A stretch of DNA of 64,000 nt, taken from Siphonodentalium dalli. Taxonomy: Eukaryota; Mollusca; Scaphopoda; Gadilida; Siphonodentaliidae. The stretch is from NCBI GenBank assembly GCA_032622095.1, contig CP136064.1, positions 272,575,614 to 272,639,613 on the forward strand, written 5' to 3'. Made by a program: the position numbers and the translations under genes. Below, one piece after another: positions 10,871-23,939 of this stretch (position 1 is the stretch's first letter; every line of letters starts with the position of its first letter). The notes beneath the pieces were generated by a model. It saw only the letters and a program-made list of their open reading frames with translations. It made no database searches and was not told where the DNA came from.

Positions 10871-11950
10871 TAATCCACTTAGACAATACTTGCATATTAT
10901 ATCCATATGGCGTACACAAACCACCCGTGCAGTGGTTCGATTACAGCCTATATGGAAGATAAATTAAAGTTAATGATTCACAACGTTCGTCATCACGAAG
11001 GCTGAACGTTTTGTTGTGTGATATGAGTTCGTCACCATGCAGTTCATGCGAGGTGGTGTGCTGTTATCGACCCATCCAATGCACTCCCCGCATCAATTAC
11101 ACACACAGCAATCGTTTTGCGATATTCTTTTAGCGGTATGTTCTCCCTACCGTCTCCGAAAAATGTATCGAAAAGTTCCCAAATAGAACCATTTTTATCG
11201 GAGTTATTATAAGACCACCATAATCTTGGAAATTGCGTAATTTTCTGCAATTTCCTCGATAAAATAAATGTGGGGAGGGATTTCAAAAGGTTTTGTGATA
11301 GTATTATAGACGGATCTGTCCTCGTTACATTGTCTAAAATATAACTAAGAAATACGTATAAACAACAATGAATAAGTTCTATAGACCAACTCTAGATCTC
11401 CCATAGTAAATGCATGCGTGCCTCCAGCCAATTGTCGTTGGTTGTGTATTTTTTCACCCACAATGCAACACTCAAAATGATATCCATATAATTATTGTCT
11501 ATACTCTGATCTGTCCATCTATTTATGACATTAGTGGGATTTCTGATTACAGATTGTAAATATTTGACTAGGTATATGATCATTATGTGTTTCATCCCGG
11601 TTGACACCCCAGTGCTATCAATATCCGATTAGGTGTAAGCATGCATACATGTAGTGGTGTTTGAATACATGTTCATCGGAGTAATTCTCTCGCAAAACGT
11701 CAATGAGGGGTGGCGACCTATAGCGGTCGCATGTTATGTGCCCCTCGTCGTTCCAACAGTACTACCTATGATACAGTATACAGGAATGTTCGACAGTTCG
11801 AGAGCCGCGCATACTATACAACTTCAGTTGCAATTGTACTTAGTTGGAATACAAATTTCGACCACTGTTTTCAGACCGAATGATGTACTGCTTTAGGTCG
11901 ATATCAATGTAATACGCCCTGCCACTATAACTCCCGTCCATATTGGATGC
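10871..11950. other. No gene or repeat recognised
   Basis: About 1.1 kb with only short unrelated ORFs on both strands and no match noticed elsewhere in the window. Confidence 0.4.
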
Positions 11951-12100
11951 ACCGGTTTCGTGGTTTTAGTGCTACATGTCAAAGTTCTGGAGTAGCATAT
12001 CCATATATGGAAGTCATGAATATTCAAAAGTTTCGTATGTGTATGAAATGGTACCCCAGAAGTTTCACCGATAGATTTAGCACTAAAACCACGGAACCGG
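11951..12100. mobile_element. Small palindromic MITE, family P1, copy 2
   Basis: Ends are complementary (ACCGGTTTCGTGGTTTTAGT against ACTAAAACCACGGAACCGG). The inner AGTGCTACATGTCAAAGTTC is shared with 7002-7139. Confidence 0.65.
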
Positions 12101-12289
12101 GGCTGAATAATCTCGGAAAACGCGGAACCGGACCAGGTGGATCCTGTCGCGATATGGCCGCGAGTTGGTAATGTTAGTTAGTAATGAAGTAAGAAGAATC
12201 CAAGTGTTACAAGTGAATACTGATTGAAAATATGTGTATCTGGGACAATATGTCTTTAATATATGGCTGAGTGTCATTTTATATTGTAT

Positions 12290-12294
<5 letters not shown>

Positions 12295-12334
<40 letters not shown>
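12295..12334. repeat. (AT)n microsatellite
   Basis: About 20 uninterrupted AT dinucleotides. Confidence 0.97.
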
Positions 12335-12337
<3 letters not shown>

Positions 12338-12645
12338 GTTACAATATGTTCTAAGCGTCACTTAGAACAGTATAACCCTGAAAAATACTTTAAACGCACA
12401 CATGTTTCAAAAACAGTCATGTGTCAGTTTGTTCCAAGTGCGAAAATTCCTACCCAACAGTCACAATCTTGTAAATAGACGAAATACCGTCAACTCAGCG
12501 ACAGTGGCAGTAGCACTGCGCCAAATAATATATATTTATCTACATGCTGGTAGAAGCGCGACATTTGTATTCCCTCTGGTGTGGTAGCATTTACTTTCCA
12601 AACTTAAAAAAAAACCTATTATCTTGAAAACATAACAAAATGCAC

Positions 12646-12700
12646 ATCGGACAAGTTGGAACTCAGGTCGCGATTTATGTCAAGTTTTTGAGAGAAAAGT
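12646..12700 (-). repeat. Fragment joining the AGTTCC element end to FB-42 arm
   Basis: On the minus strand this reads an FB-42 arm piece (GACTTTTCTCTC...ACTTGACATAAATCGCG, compare about 1427-1455) followed directly by AGTTCCAACTTGTCCGATG, the end of the element at 5139. The same two sequences abut in the same order at about 5120-5165. Confidence 0.6.
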
Positions 12701-13620
12701 CCAACATTTTTGGTGATGTCAGTGGTGACAAGCGGACGTTTTGGCAGTCATTTTAGATTTTATGAAAAAATCTGGCAATTCTCAGTTCTGTCTCCTGTGC
12801 AGTAAAGATATTCTTTAAGCAAACGAGAAACTAGTTATTCATTAGAAAAAAATCTTCATTATCCAAAAGACGGAGGATCAATACCTTGGCGGCCGGAGTA
12901 TTAGGAAAAAATTATATTTTAGTGAATTGTACGAGTTTTCGCTTCTATTTTTTCGAAAATGTGACGAATGTCAATATATAAGACCATTTGATAATAGTAA
13001 ATCAACAAAGAGTGTTAACAACTGTTTTCGTTGGACATTTCTCACCCTTATAGCCAACATTTTGAAATATGCTAATTTTCTCGTTTGGGGGACGGTTAGG
13101 TTTTCGTTTTAATTTCGAACGTTTTGGCGCGACTGATTCTACTGTTTGTTTCCGAGAAGGAAATTGAATGTTCTTTCATATGATATGTCACTTAATTAAA
13201 TATTTTACCGAATGCGAATGCTACAAAGATTGAAATGTGGTGGTTTGTCTGAATCGTCACGAAAAAAATGCGCGAAACATAATTCGACGAACATGACGTC
13301 ACGCGTCTCTAGAACTTGGCGTTGTAGTTCATTTCGTTTTAGGAAGCAATCAACTACAAATTATAATACGACAAAAAGATCGGAGATCCTTTCACTCTTT
13401 CTAGTTTGGTAACGAAAAGTTAGAAATGGACATTTTCGTAAAATTACATAAAATGCGGGGTAAATTTCTTCAGATAATCAGCCGTATCCAAAAACGCGTC
13501 CTATTACGTCAATGCGAAAACCGGATTGTGATATTTAAATTATCTGTCTATAAGAAAATATAGGTGCCATAAGATCCCTCTCCGGGTGACAGCTTGCCTC
13601 AGCTGACGCTTGGACTATGT
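12701..13620. other. No gene recognised
   Basis: Noncoding by eye; short ORFs only. Includes fragments reminiscent of the FB-42 outer arm near its left edge. Confidence 0.35.
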
Positions 13621-14240
13621 GTGAACAACATATTGTAGGGTAATGACACATTAAGATAGCCTCTTGTTTATAACAAATGTCAGGTATTCGCCTCGATATT
13701 GATCGCACGGGCTGCAGCACGGGATCACTGATACCGTAGTTTATTTTTAACAGATTGATACATTTTTAAAGAGTCATCATAGTGATCCAGTTGGCTGAAC
13801 AAAGTCACAGATGGAAAATTCCCATGGGATCTCGGAATTGTTTATTCATATGTAGAGCAATGCAGATCGGTAAATCTCGATATGTTTCGTTAGTCGCGAA
13901 GCACTCGGGAGATTAATTAACTACTTCCAACATTTGCGTAAATATAGGACTGTATCGTTAACAACAGCTAACAGCAAAACAAATTTAATAGCACTATACC
14001 TACACTTAGGGTGTATACAGAAATATTTACATAGACCGCATGTGTTACACTAAATCCTGTTTGATGATTGTGTCAACTGCCAATTGGGTCCCGTTTCATG
14101 CTCCAATAACACAGACATGTCCACAAAGACCGTAACACGAACTCGACGATGTTGACAAGTTGTTGACCTAATCTGACATAAACACTAAAAACGGTCAGTA
14201 GAATAATTGGGCGTACTTTGATAAGATCAGCAGAATTGCA
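13621..14240 (+). repeat. Dispersed repeat R5, longest copy
   Basis: The left part (13621-about 14000) matches 41790-42075 on the opposite strand. The right part (13879-14240) is repeated directly at 24644-25003 with few differences. In the 41.5-kb copy the repeat leads into a LINE ORF2 C-terminus, so R5 is probably LINE-derived. No intact frame here. Confidence 0.7.
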
Positions 14241-14521
14241 TCTACATCCAGTTATTTATATTGCTCACGTTATTATGGCGAATTTTGTGAAAATAAATAA
14301 GAATACATTCAACTTTTTATGAGAATAAATCATTAGAAATCTATATAAATATAAGAAATGAATCTAGTGGATGTGTGTGTTATTGCGGGATACTGCGCTA
14401 CCGCTGTGATCGTCGTGGGCACATTTATTGAGAACAGCTTGGCGGTTCACGCACTGTTCCCCAACGACCAGCGCCACGTATCCCCAATATCACATACACT
14501 ACATTCATTTATTAACTATAT
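14241..14521. other. Left flank of nested block
   Basis: Contains a 70-codon ORF starting at 14358 that begins with a hydrophobic stretch (VCVIAGYCATAVIVVG) and runs into the TIR of the next element. It is noticeably GC-richer than its surroundings, but I do not recognise it and see no splice context. Confidence 0.3.
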
Positions 14522-14964
14522 GGCCCGATTCGTCATCTCCGATTTAAACCTGGTCTACGTAAACCTCTAGGTTTAAACCGCCGTGAGTCAGCACAATCCG
14601 TGGTTTAAACCCGCGAACGCAGGTTTAAGTGACGCATTCGTCATCTTTGGTTTAAACCTGGTCCAGCCAGACCGTTGGTTTAGCAGTAGTGTCTCTGTAT
14701 CGTCGAGATAATTAATCGTACTTTCATAATGCGGACCGCCTCGTTTTATTGATTGCGAAAATCAATAATTACGACAGCGACCATATTTTGATTGGAAATT
14801 TATAAGCGACAAGCACTTACACCTATACAGCGTGCGGGGATAAGTTTTTGTCAATTTCGATAATTTGTCTGCGTTTTATAAGCTTAAACCAGCAACTAAA
14901 CCATCTAATTCGGCGGTCCAGCTAAACCAGCTTTACCGAGGCTGAACTTGAGATGACGAATCCG
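14522..14964 (+). repeat. 443-bp self-complementary left module of copy A
   Basis: This block starts with GATTCGTCATCTC and closes with GAGATGACGAATCCG, so it is a foldback unit within the larger element. It carries several GGTTTAAACC palindromes. The matching module in copy B (46240-46682) is also 443 bp; in copy C it is 28545-28973. Confidence 0.75.
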
Positions 14965-15315
14965 TCTTTTCTTCATCGGGGTTTAGAATTGTCAAACAAT
15001 CAATCAAAGGGTGGAGCTGTCAATTATCTCGAGTGAGGGCGTGTCTACGTGGCGACTGCCGTCTGGTGTTATCGTGTCACAGTTGATTCATTCGCACGTG
15101 AGCGTTGCTCAGATATGGACAAGTTCCTTCAATATAATGTTTACAACTATATTGCGGCAATCACAAATACAGGTGTTTTCTACGAATTCATTTGAAGGGC
15201 TGAACGTTTTAATTATGACACCAAACGATGCTACTACATGGTCATATATGCTATACACTAAGTTCAACCCGTGTACCTGATATCACCAACCCGGAAGGTA
15301 TCACGAAACCGGACC

Positions 15316-16922
15316 ATGCGGTTTTTGATAAATGAACATATCCTCCCTCAGATGAATGTATTTATCGCCCGGTTGATGTTGCTATCCACTATTTAAAACA
15401 TAAATTCGTAAAGCGTAATGTTCCCTCATTATGATAGCTTGCTGTCGCCCCGCTACATTTAATGGACATTCCGGGTAATATCCGTTTTTATCATAAATCC
15501 TAGACACTTTTTGACGTTAGATAGTTCGTTTGAGGTATAATTAGCCGCCGCTAACGGCGGAAAATGCGTGTATCAATAGAAAATATATGTTCGAGTAACC
15601 TTAAGTTGTTCCACCCTACAGTGCGATTCGTAAAGAAAAAAAATCACTAACCGCGACCAAGTGTAGATACCCACCATAATTATGGGGGTCAAAGCCGAGG
15701 ATCGACACTGCAATAAGATGTCGCCAAACCGGAGTTGGGATGTCAAAGATGCGGATTATATATTTCGCATTTTGACTGTTGTAGGTGAATTAGTATGATA
15801 ATCACTCAATGTCAGTCACGCATTCTAATGAATCGATTTTCAATTATTATAATAATTATGTAATATATATTAAGTCATACTTCATTATAAAAGCTATCAA
15901 TTATGTCAGTTATTCACTTATAAATTGTTGACGGCGGTGTGGTCCATATATGATGCAGACCGCCTAACATTTCCTTAAATCATTGGTGAAGCTGGTTCCG
16001 CCAGTTCGGATTCGATTGCACGAAAGAAAATCTGTAGAATGGCACGTACTTTAGGACTTGAGCTAGTAAAATATCCCCATTATATGGAATATACCATTAT
16101 CTTTCGGACAGGTCTTCACATGGCAGATGTTTCTTTGTCGTTGTGTGTGTTGGTGGGCGGGGGAGGGGTGTGTGTGCACATGGGTGGGCGTATTCGTATG
16201 TTTGTTTGTGTTTTAATTTCATGCTAATACATGCCTTGTATATAGTAGGATATTTTCAATGATATAGGCCCGGAACTGTACGTATGGTAGGGGAAAATTA
16301 AACAGTGTAAATCTTTGATGGATAGGGACGTGGCTGTATATGGTCTCAGTTGGTGTGCCACCTAAGATTTTCTTAATGCGCATGCACTCCCAGATTAAGT
16401 AGTTCCATTTGAACCATATGTTATAGTCCAGTCAAAATACGACATATATCGGTTGAAAATATTTACAAAATTTATTTTATTCTTAATGTATGCAGGGACT
16501 TCTTCCTGACAACATATAAAACATTCGCTGCGAGATATGTTTGTAATGTATGGAAATTGTAATCGTTTCTCCCAGTTACCATAGTTCTTTTCGATCGCAT
16601 TTGTTTAAGGGTAGTTAGATTGAAATGGACCCAACAAGAAGTGCATTTAAATACATGTAGTGGGGACATGTTATATACCAAACGGAATGGCGTGCATTTC
16701 TATATACAACGGGGGTGTATGTGGTTGTGAATATCTGATCAAGGTCAACCAGGTCAAAAGGTCACAGAGTACAAACTTAAAAGCCGGATTCTGTTTTCCG
16801 GATGCTATCTAGAAAAAGTTACCTTTCAGACTCCAGAAAAAATGGCGTCTGTCATGGCGGCCATTTTTTTTATATGCCCCAGACTATAGTATAGTACATA
16901 ATGTTATATACAATCCATAACA
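15316..16922. other. T6 interior, noncoding
   Basis: Contains a small hairpin at about 15543-15560 (CCGCCG/CGGCGG) and a G-rich stretch at about 16150-16192 (GGGCGGGGGAGGGG) with quadruplex potential. No coding frame of note. Confidence 0.4.
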
Positions 16923-17207
16923 AATAGTATGCACAGAAATTCATATACAGCTGTTTACAGTGAATTCCCCCCCCCCGCAAGTCAGGGGGGAGTCGGAAAA
17001 AATTTGCAGGCACGTATGCTGATTTTTGACTTTCGACCCTTGTTGGGACCCACCCACCCCCGCGTCCATTTATTTTTCAATTTCGGCAGTTTTTTCCGAC
17101 CATTTTTGGACACCCACCCCCTTTCAACACTAAAACAGAGATTTGCGGGGGGAAATTCACTGTAAACAGCTGTATATGAATTTCAGTGCACACTATTAGT
17201 CATGGAT
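16923..17207. mobile_element. Palindromic MITE with C-tract
   Basis: GAAATTCATATACAGCTGTT at the left edge is mirrored perfectly at the right edge (about 17159-17190), giving arms of roughly 50 bp. Just inside the arms lie CCCCCCCCCC (left) and GGGGGG (right). Confidence 0.75.
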
Positions 17208-18654
17208 GTTAACATTGACATGTAAATAGGAACGAGTCATTTTGGGGTCATTCGGTCAAAAAAGACATGGCTGCCAGCAGCCATCTTGGATTTCAAAATT
17301 CAATCCATTAGCATGGGCTACAGGCTATACTGTTTGTATAATATTTCTGAGTTGCGGAAAAAATTGTTTGTTGGTCCTATCGACCCGGACGCATAATTAT
17401 TTATCTTTTGTTGCGAAGTTTTGTGTCAGATTTATCATTGCTTTGTTCACTTAATTGATCCAACACTCTAATATCTACATTGGTCTCCTTGTTGAACGGT
17501 TTGATCGAGGTTGGGCGAGATATCACCCCAGTACAAAATTAAAAACACAAACCCTGTCTCTGAGGACAAAATTTAATGCATGGCAAGTAAGATGAAGTGG
17601 CTTTATTATATACTAGCAGGGTTACCCGGCGTTGCCCAGGTTAAAGTGATGTGAAACCATCTGTGGATATTTGGTGGGAATAGAGAATACTCGTGCTCTC
17701 AAAGTGTTACACGTATTCTCATAAATTGTATATCAAAATGGCATCACAAAACATGATTCTTACACTTGTAATATAAGTAGTGGCTCATCTTGTCAGATCG
17801 GAGCGATTATCATTTTGGTTATCGCGTTTATTCCCTCCCACAATAAAGAAGTATTTATTTATTTACATGCGTATACATCAGACGTTATAGCATGAAACAT
17901 GAACATCATAAACACATTAGTTCGAAACAATAAAAGACGACAATTGTGTTTTACATAGAGATGTATCAATCAATCAATCAATCTAGTTTATCACATCTTC
18001 ATGAAGATACATATGTCTTAAAGATATGTCCAGGTGCTCCTCTGTTCTGTTGCTATATATATACTGGCTAATCATTTTCAGTTTAAAAGAAATGATGTTA
18101 TGCATGTATATAGCAGCTGCATGTGTCCGACACAGCGATAGTTTGAATTGTTTATGTTAGGCGATGCGTCTGTTCTAAAATATGAAAGAAATCCTCTGTA
18201 TCTGGCAGATATACTTTTGTCAGAGGATCCTGAAAAGTCATGTGCTACGGACTGCGTTTTCCTTTACCTCAGAAGTAACCATATTTGACTGCACACTGCG
18301 ACCACTCTTTTTGAACAGGTCTGCACTACATTTCCACTGTCAGACCGCATTGGTGCCATCTCGATTGTACCCTTAAAGTTATTTGTATACATATGGCAAT
18401 ATTTGTTCTCATTATAATCGAATAATTTCTCAACAAGAGTCTCTTTTGACTAAGGGCGGCCATGTTGGACGCCATCTTGGATCCTGGATTGTCCCCAAAG
18501 CGGATTTTGGATATGTTGTACCAGAGATTATCCCGCGTTGAATGACACCAATATCGCTTCTTTAACAATTTTTCTGGGTCAACCCCATTTGTGCGTACAA
18601 CGAGCATACTATATTGGTAAGAAAATTGTTTATTGTCCGACCAAAATATATCTT

Positions 18655-18830
18655 CAATTTACAGAAGAGACAAAAAACCTCCTAAGTTCGAATCAGCTGG
18701 ATGCTACGCTAGCACTCCCGGCGTTTTAAAATATTAATGGTGTAACCCGAATAACCTCGGTTCTCGAACTGGAGAAAACAGCGGGCGTTCAGAACATTTC
18801 ACACTAACCTATTGGCATGCACCGACCAAG
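18655..18830 (+). repeat. Single copy of the 10.4-kb tandem unit
   Basis: Shares CAGAAGAGACAAAA, GGTTCTCGAACTG and CGTTCAGAACATTTC with the units at 10440-10870. Confidence 0.55.
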
Positions 18831-19159
18831 ACCCTACTTGCACATACCATGAAGGTTCGATTATATCTTGTGCAAGGGAAATGACAACATGGGGTACATT
18901 TAGTATGTTCGACGCCTACAGCGCTATGCCCTTCAATAAAACACACTCGAAATAATTGTTCAAGTGACTTAATGCGGTCACCATTTGTCCAGATTGTGAA
19001 ATTAGAATGCCAACAACTCCTCATAACGACATGGAGATATCCTGGGAGATGACTACATATAACTTTGTTGGATATCGGCGAATTGAACACTCTTATAAAT
19101 GCTAGTGAATGTCCTCTCGCCATCCATGAACCAAATGGTCCCAAATGTGATTTAATTAA

Positions 19160-20400
19160 TCATATCATTAGATACGAACGTGCATGAATTTGGTGGAATC
19201 AGTGCTATTAATATATTTGTATCGACTTTGGCGCAACTCCCCTCATGCATGACTTGAATCGCGCCACTTTTATCATATATAAACCAGGTATATTAGACTC
19301 ATGCATGTATTATATAATTGAGATGATTATAAAATTATATAAGTTTGGTGGTATTCGGCAACTAAACAAATTCTTATCATATGTATTACCCCCCCCCCCC
19401 CATCTCTCACACAAACGGCACCAATTTCGCGTCTTAAATCACACGTTTATATCCCTCGTATCAACAACTTAACTTTAGAAAAGTTTAACCCTGACCATTA
19501 TATTACTCGTATAAAGTTACCCCTGTCAGACCCCTTTGGTGCCATCTCGATTGTACCCTTAACGTTATATATAGAACACAGAAAGCTAGATATTCGCAAC
19601 TATTTGATTCATTGTATCATTTGAGAAGAACGTGTATGTGTTTGATGGTAATTGGCACTAAACATATTTTTTATAAGTTTTTGGTTCGACTCTTTATATC
19701 ATGGATATTATTATTTGTTTGTTTGGTGCTAATCCGCGACTAAACAATTTTTTATCAAATTTAGTGCTCACCCCATCCCACTCCATCTCTCACCAAAGCA
19801 GCACCAATATGACGTCATGCGATTAGATACCTCATATCGTGGATAATAATGTGTATCAATTTGGTGGTAATTGGCGCTAAAGATAATGTGTATCAATTTT
19901 GGTGCCCCTCTCCGTTTCAGGGCACCCCTGAATCGAATAACGCCACGTTTGACAGCTTTAAGCCACGCCATTAGACACCTCATATCATGGGATGAATAAG
20001 TTTCGTGGCAATCGGCGACTAAACCAATTCTTATCAGATTTAGTACCCACCTACCGCCCCCCAAATCTCTAATCCCAACGACACCAATTTGGCGTCTTTA
20101 AATCACGTAATAAGATTCCTTGTATCATGGAGAAGATCTCAGAAGAATGTGCAAAAATTTTATGGAATTCGGCGCTAAAATTATTTTGATCCATTTTGGT
20201 GCCCCTCTCCCCTTCCGGGCATCCCTGGCGCGAACGGCGCGACTTTTGACATATTTAAACCACACCATTAGATTCCTCATATTATGGGGATGATTATCTA
20301 TAAGATTGGTGGCAATCGGCGACAATTTTTGTTCTGCCCCTCCCCTTTTCTGCCCCTGACAACAGCGGCGTCACTTTATAAAATTCTGACCCTCGCCATT
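19160..20400 (+). repeat. Degenerate tandem array
   Basis: Recurring blocks about 130-170 bp apart: TTTGGTGGTAATCGGCGCTAAA-like (about 19345, 19872, 20010, 20165, 20310), TTAGATACCTCATATCATGG-like (19825, 19972, 20272), and TTTTGGTGCCCCTCTCC-like (19898, 20195). Two blocks carry C-homopolymers. Too diverged for a precise unit length by eye. Confidence 0.6.
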
Positions 20401-21363
20401 ATCTTTCTCGTAAAAAGTTACCCCTATTAGACCCGTTTTTTGTCATCTAGGTGGTCCCCTGTGAATTTCTATAGAACACAGACAGACAGACATACAGACA
20501 GACATTCGCCAATATAGATATAGATGACAGGATAACCTCCTTAATACATGGTATTAACTGTGTCCACAACATGACCGTCTTATATTACCATAGTCGTATG
20601 GTATTGTTTCGCCATGTGGGGTCTTAATACAAACCCGATTCGGATACGACTAAACTGTTATCCGAAACGACAGCATGCATGTTCGTGTGAACATGGACTT
20701 ATGTATACGTCATTTTCATTCGCCTTTTTGAATGAGCAAATTTGACTGCTGAGATGACGGTTCAATTAATTTAATTAATCCACCCATAATATATGTGTAT
20801 GAATGATTCGAAAATGGAACGGACTCATATTCAGATGAGATAATTAGTCCAACTCATCAGTCTCAGATACATACGAAACACGCGAAAACTCACCAGAACT
20901 CGATAAGTACTATGGATATTTACTGCACAGAAGATCCGGTGTTATCGACATTTTGATTCGCGACTTTGACATATATCTGGATCGATAGTGGTCCCACCAT
21001 ATTGAGCATGACACGTGCTTTTAAAAATATGTTCAATTCTATGCCTCTTTGACAAAGTCAATTATATACGGACATATTGTCGGAAGTGTGGAAGGCCGCT
21101 GATTATGTTAGTGAATAGATTTTCTTGAAAATTTGAGAGAGCAAAACAGAAAAGACTATTGAAATAATTCGCTAAAAATTGGTAAATGGTTAGATCTGGG
21201 AAAACTGACTGACATCGGGTGGGTAAATATTCCTTCTTCGTATGGTTCCTTGTCAGTTTTACATTGAGAAACACAATATTCGCATATTATATGCGTGAAA
21301 ATTCTTTCCCATTCGGTCCGGTTTGGTGATACCTTCCGGGTCGGTGATACCAGGTACACGGGG

Positions 21364-22028
21364 TGTAGTTTGCAATCCTAAAATTATATTTCTTTATGGG
21401 TCAAATTTGATAACCCATTTTGGTGTAGATCATACCACAAAGCTCTACTGCATGTGGTTACGCCCATACATTCACATAATATTCCACCTGTTCATTAAAA
21501 GCCTGGGAAGTTTTTTTTATTTTATGCATGACGAGAAATTTATAACATTGAAAAAAGCAACGCATGTAATATATTTCTTTATTAAAACCTGTCCAACAGT
21601 TCAGATGCCGCTTCTGGTGTATACTCATAAGCAAATTGCCTTTACTTGACTGACCTCTTGGTGCAGGATTGACTAGATTATGGAGCCTGTATTCAACGTC
21701 AGAGGCGCATGCGGCCCCTTTGTGCGCTAGGAGCCTGCGACACCTTTGCGCACACTTTTATCATTTGAACATTTTAATTAAAAACAACAACATTTAATTA
21801 AATTTAAAACAAACACAAATTAATTTACATTTTATTTCTCCTTAGATTCAACTCCTTTCTCAATTTAACAACACTATATTTTCTTCTTTTTTTTTAATTA
21901 CATTTTCTTATTTTTAAAATAAAATTTTGAAAACCAGACGCTGTTATACCATCCTCCTAGTTACCCCGAGTCACCACACATAATTTGATTGAAATCGGTC
22001 CAGGGTCTGGGAGAAAAGTTGCGAACAT
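21364..22028 (+). repeat. Middle piece of copy A
   Basis: Matches about 46982-47570 of copy B: AGTTTGCAATCCTAAA, CCTGGGAA, CGCATGTAATATATTTCTTT, GATGCCGCTTCTGGTGT, the CAGGATTGAC block and the A/T-rich stretch. It ends at the LINE insertion point. Confidence 0.75.
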
Positions 22029-23747
22029 AGAGGGATCACACTCTTGCGTGCTATAGGCAAGTTATTTACGAGTGTATTGAATAAAAGGCTTTCTACTTTC
22101 GCCCAAGAAAACGGTGTCATAAATGATAATCAAATTGGATTCAGACAAGGGCATTCAACTATAGACGGATTATTCATATTGCAGAGTATTATCGAGTTGT
22201 ACATAAAAAGCAATAAGAAACTGGTATGCACATTTGTTGATTTCCAGAAAGCATTCGACACAGTTTGGCGACAAGGTCTGTGGGTCAAACTTTTAAAACA
22301 AGGTATAAATGGTAAAGTTTTCCGAATAATTAGAAGTATGTATGAATGTACGAAGTCATGTGTTTCTCAAAATGAACATCTGTCCGATTTTTTCCCCTGT
22401 AGTGTGGGAGTACGGCAAGGGGTTATGCTCTCCCCTTTCCTCTTTTCGATTTATATCAACGATCTTGAAAAATTTCTGCACGATTGTGTAGTTGATGGCC
22501 TGACCGAGTTGAACAATGGTTCCCACGACAAAATAGGCATTTATTTGAAACTTACATGTTTACTCTACGCCGATGATACTGTCCTGTTCGCTGAAGATTT
22601 TGTAAGTATGCAACGTACCCTTGACGCTTTCAGCGACTTTGCAGAATCTTGGAAACTGAACGTGAACACTAGTAAAACCAAGGTTATGATTTTCAGCAGG
22701 GAGAGGGTGGTGACAGATGTAGAAATCAAATTATGCGACAACTCATTAGACATTGTGGACGAGTTTCCTTATTTGGGAGTAAAACTATTTTATACCGGGC
22801 GATATCATAATGCAATCAGCATGATTAAAGAAACCGCTTGTAAAGCCATGTTTGGCTTACTGAGTAAAGTCAGGAAACTAGACTTATCAGTCGAGGTCGC
22901 TCTTAAATTGTTCGACTCGACTGTAGTTCCAATTTTGTTATATGGCTGCAAAATATGGGGGTTCGAAAATATGAAAGAAATTGAGAGCGTACATTTAAAA
23001 TTCTGCAAAATATTGATGCACATGAAGACCAGCACTCCGAATTACATGGTGTATGGGGAACTGGGCAGTTACCCATTGGCCATAATGGCAAAGCAGAGAA
23101 TATTAAGCTACTGGTCGAGACTCATGACGGGAGAGGGGTCCGTTCTGGCCAAGAAACTATATGATATCTTGTTTCGTCTTATGGAACACGACGGTAAACT
23201 CTTTAGACATATTAACATTACTAAAACAATAATACACTCAGCTGGTTTCGGCGTGGCATGGTCGAACCAGGCACAGTTAATAGACAGCCAGAAAAAAGAC
23301 ATAACCAAAACTTTGATTGACCAGTTTACTCAGCAATGGTGGTTAAATATAGAATCGTCATCACGAGGAATATTTTACAAAAAGCTGAAGTCAACCCTCC
23401 GCTTAGAAAACTATATTACCGATTTCCCTTTCAGTCTGAGAAAATATTTGATAAAAATACGTACATGCAATCATAGATTGGAAGTAGAAACAAGTATATG
23501 GGGAAAGCGAGGAGCAAAAAGAGATTTATGTAGCTTGTGCAAAAATGAACTGGGTGATGAATACCATTTTGTTATGAAGTGCGCCAACTTGAGGCACCTG
23601 CGGGTAAAATACATATCCGAACACTATTGGAACCCACCTTCTAAGAAAAAGTTTTACGAGCTACTGACAAAGTCTGGTCGCGTTGACTTGAGAAAATTAA
23701 CACTTTATCTGAAATTAGCGTTCAAATATAGAAATAGAAATTTATAG
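22029..23747 (+). pseudogene. LINE1 ORF2 C-terminal part: reverse transcriptase and zinc-finger tail
   Basis: About 573 codons remain open from the truncation point (RGITLL, the early RT motif) to the stop at 23745-23747; numbering below counts from the TTG codon at 22044. RT motifs: FVDFQKAFDTVW at residues 64-75 (first catalytic Asp), GVRQG at 122-126, and YADD at 175-178 (catalytic pair). A Cys-x2-Cys...His-x4-Cys tail finger lies at about residues 496-513, in a region seen near the end of jockey/CR1-like ORF2 proteins. Endonuclease and ORF1 are missing through 5' truncation, so it cannot be autonomous, although the remaining frame is undamaged, implying a fairly recent insertion. A full-length ORF2 is usually about twice as long. 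Exact clade not assigned. Confidence 0.93.
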
Positions 23748-23939
23748 CTGAATACATTTTATTAATGTTATTGAAATATCAAGTCAAAATGTTATGGCTG
23801 CTGTTGTTGTTGTTGTTAGTATTATTATTAGTATTGATATAAGACATCCTCGAAAAGTATACTGATAGAACGTATTAGATGAATATAAAAACGACGATAA
23901 TGAGGACTGACGATGGTTAACAGAGAGACTAACGCCATA

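Larger units (their letters stand above)
17617..20520 (+). mobile_element. Dispersed repeat E4, copy 2, with ACAG-rich end
   Basis: Starts TACTAGCAGGGTTACCCGGC, like copy 1 at 9978, and the two agree for about 0.75 kb. The right part is a degenerate tandem array ending in (ACAG/ACAT)n and a TATAGATATAGAT tail at about 20510-20525. Internal restarts of the end sequence (ATAGAACACAGA at about 19570; GTGCCATCTCGATTGTACCC at about 18353 and 19541) show repeated truncated copies. No protein seen. Confidence 0.55.
15268..21363. mobile_element. T6: 6.1-kb element with 48-bp terminal inverted repeats
   Basis: The left end at 15268-15315 starts CCCGTGTACCTG. The right end at 21316-21363 is its complement with about three mismatches in 48. 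The flanks TAAGTTCAA (left) and TAGTTTGCAA (right) look like a decayed target duplication of about 9 bp; the empty site is seen in copies B and C. I see no transposase. The interior holds a palindromic MITE, a dispersed E4 element and tandem repeats. TIR and duplication length fit Mutator- or hAT-like transposons, but class is inference. Confidence 0.75.

Noticed and set aside
10920-10945. Possible tRNA B box (GGTTCGATTACAGCC)
   Set aside because: No cloverleaf, A box or acceptor stem could be built around it.
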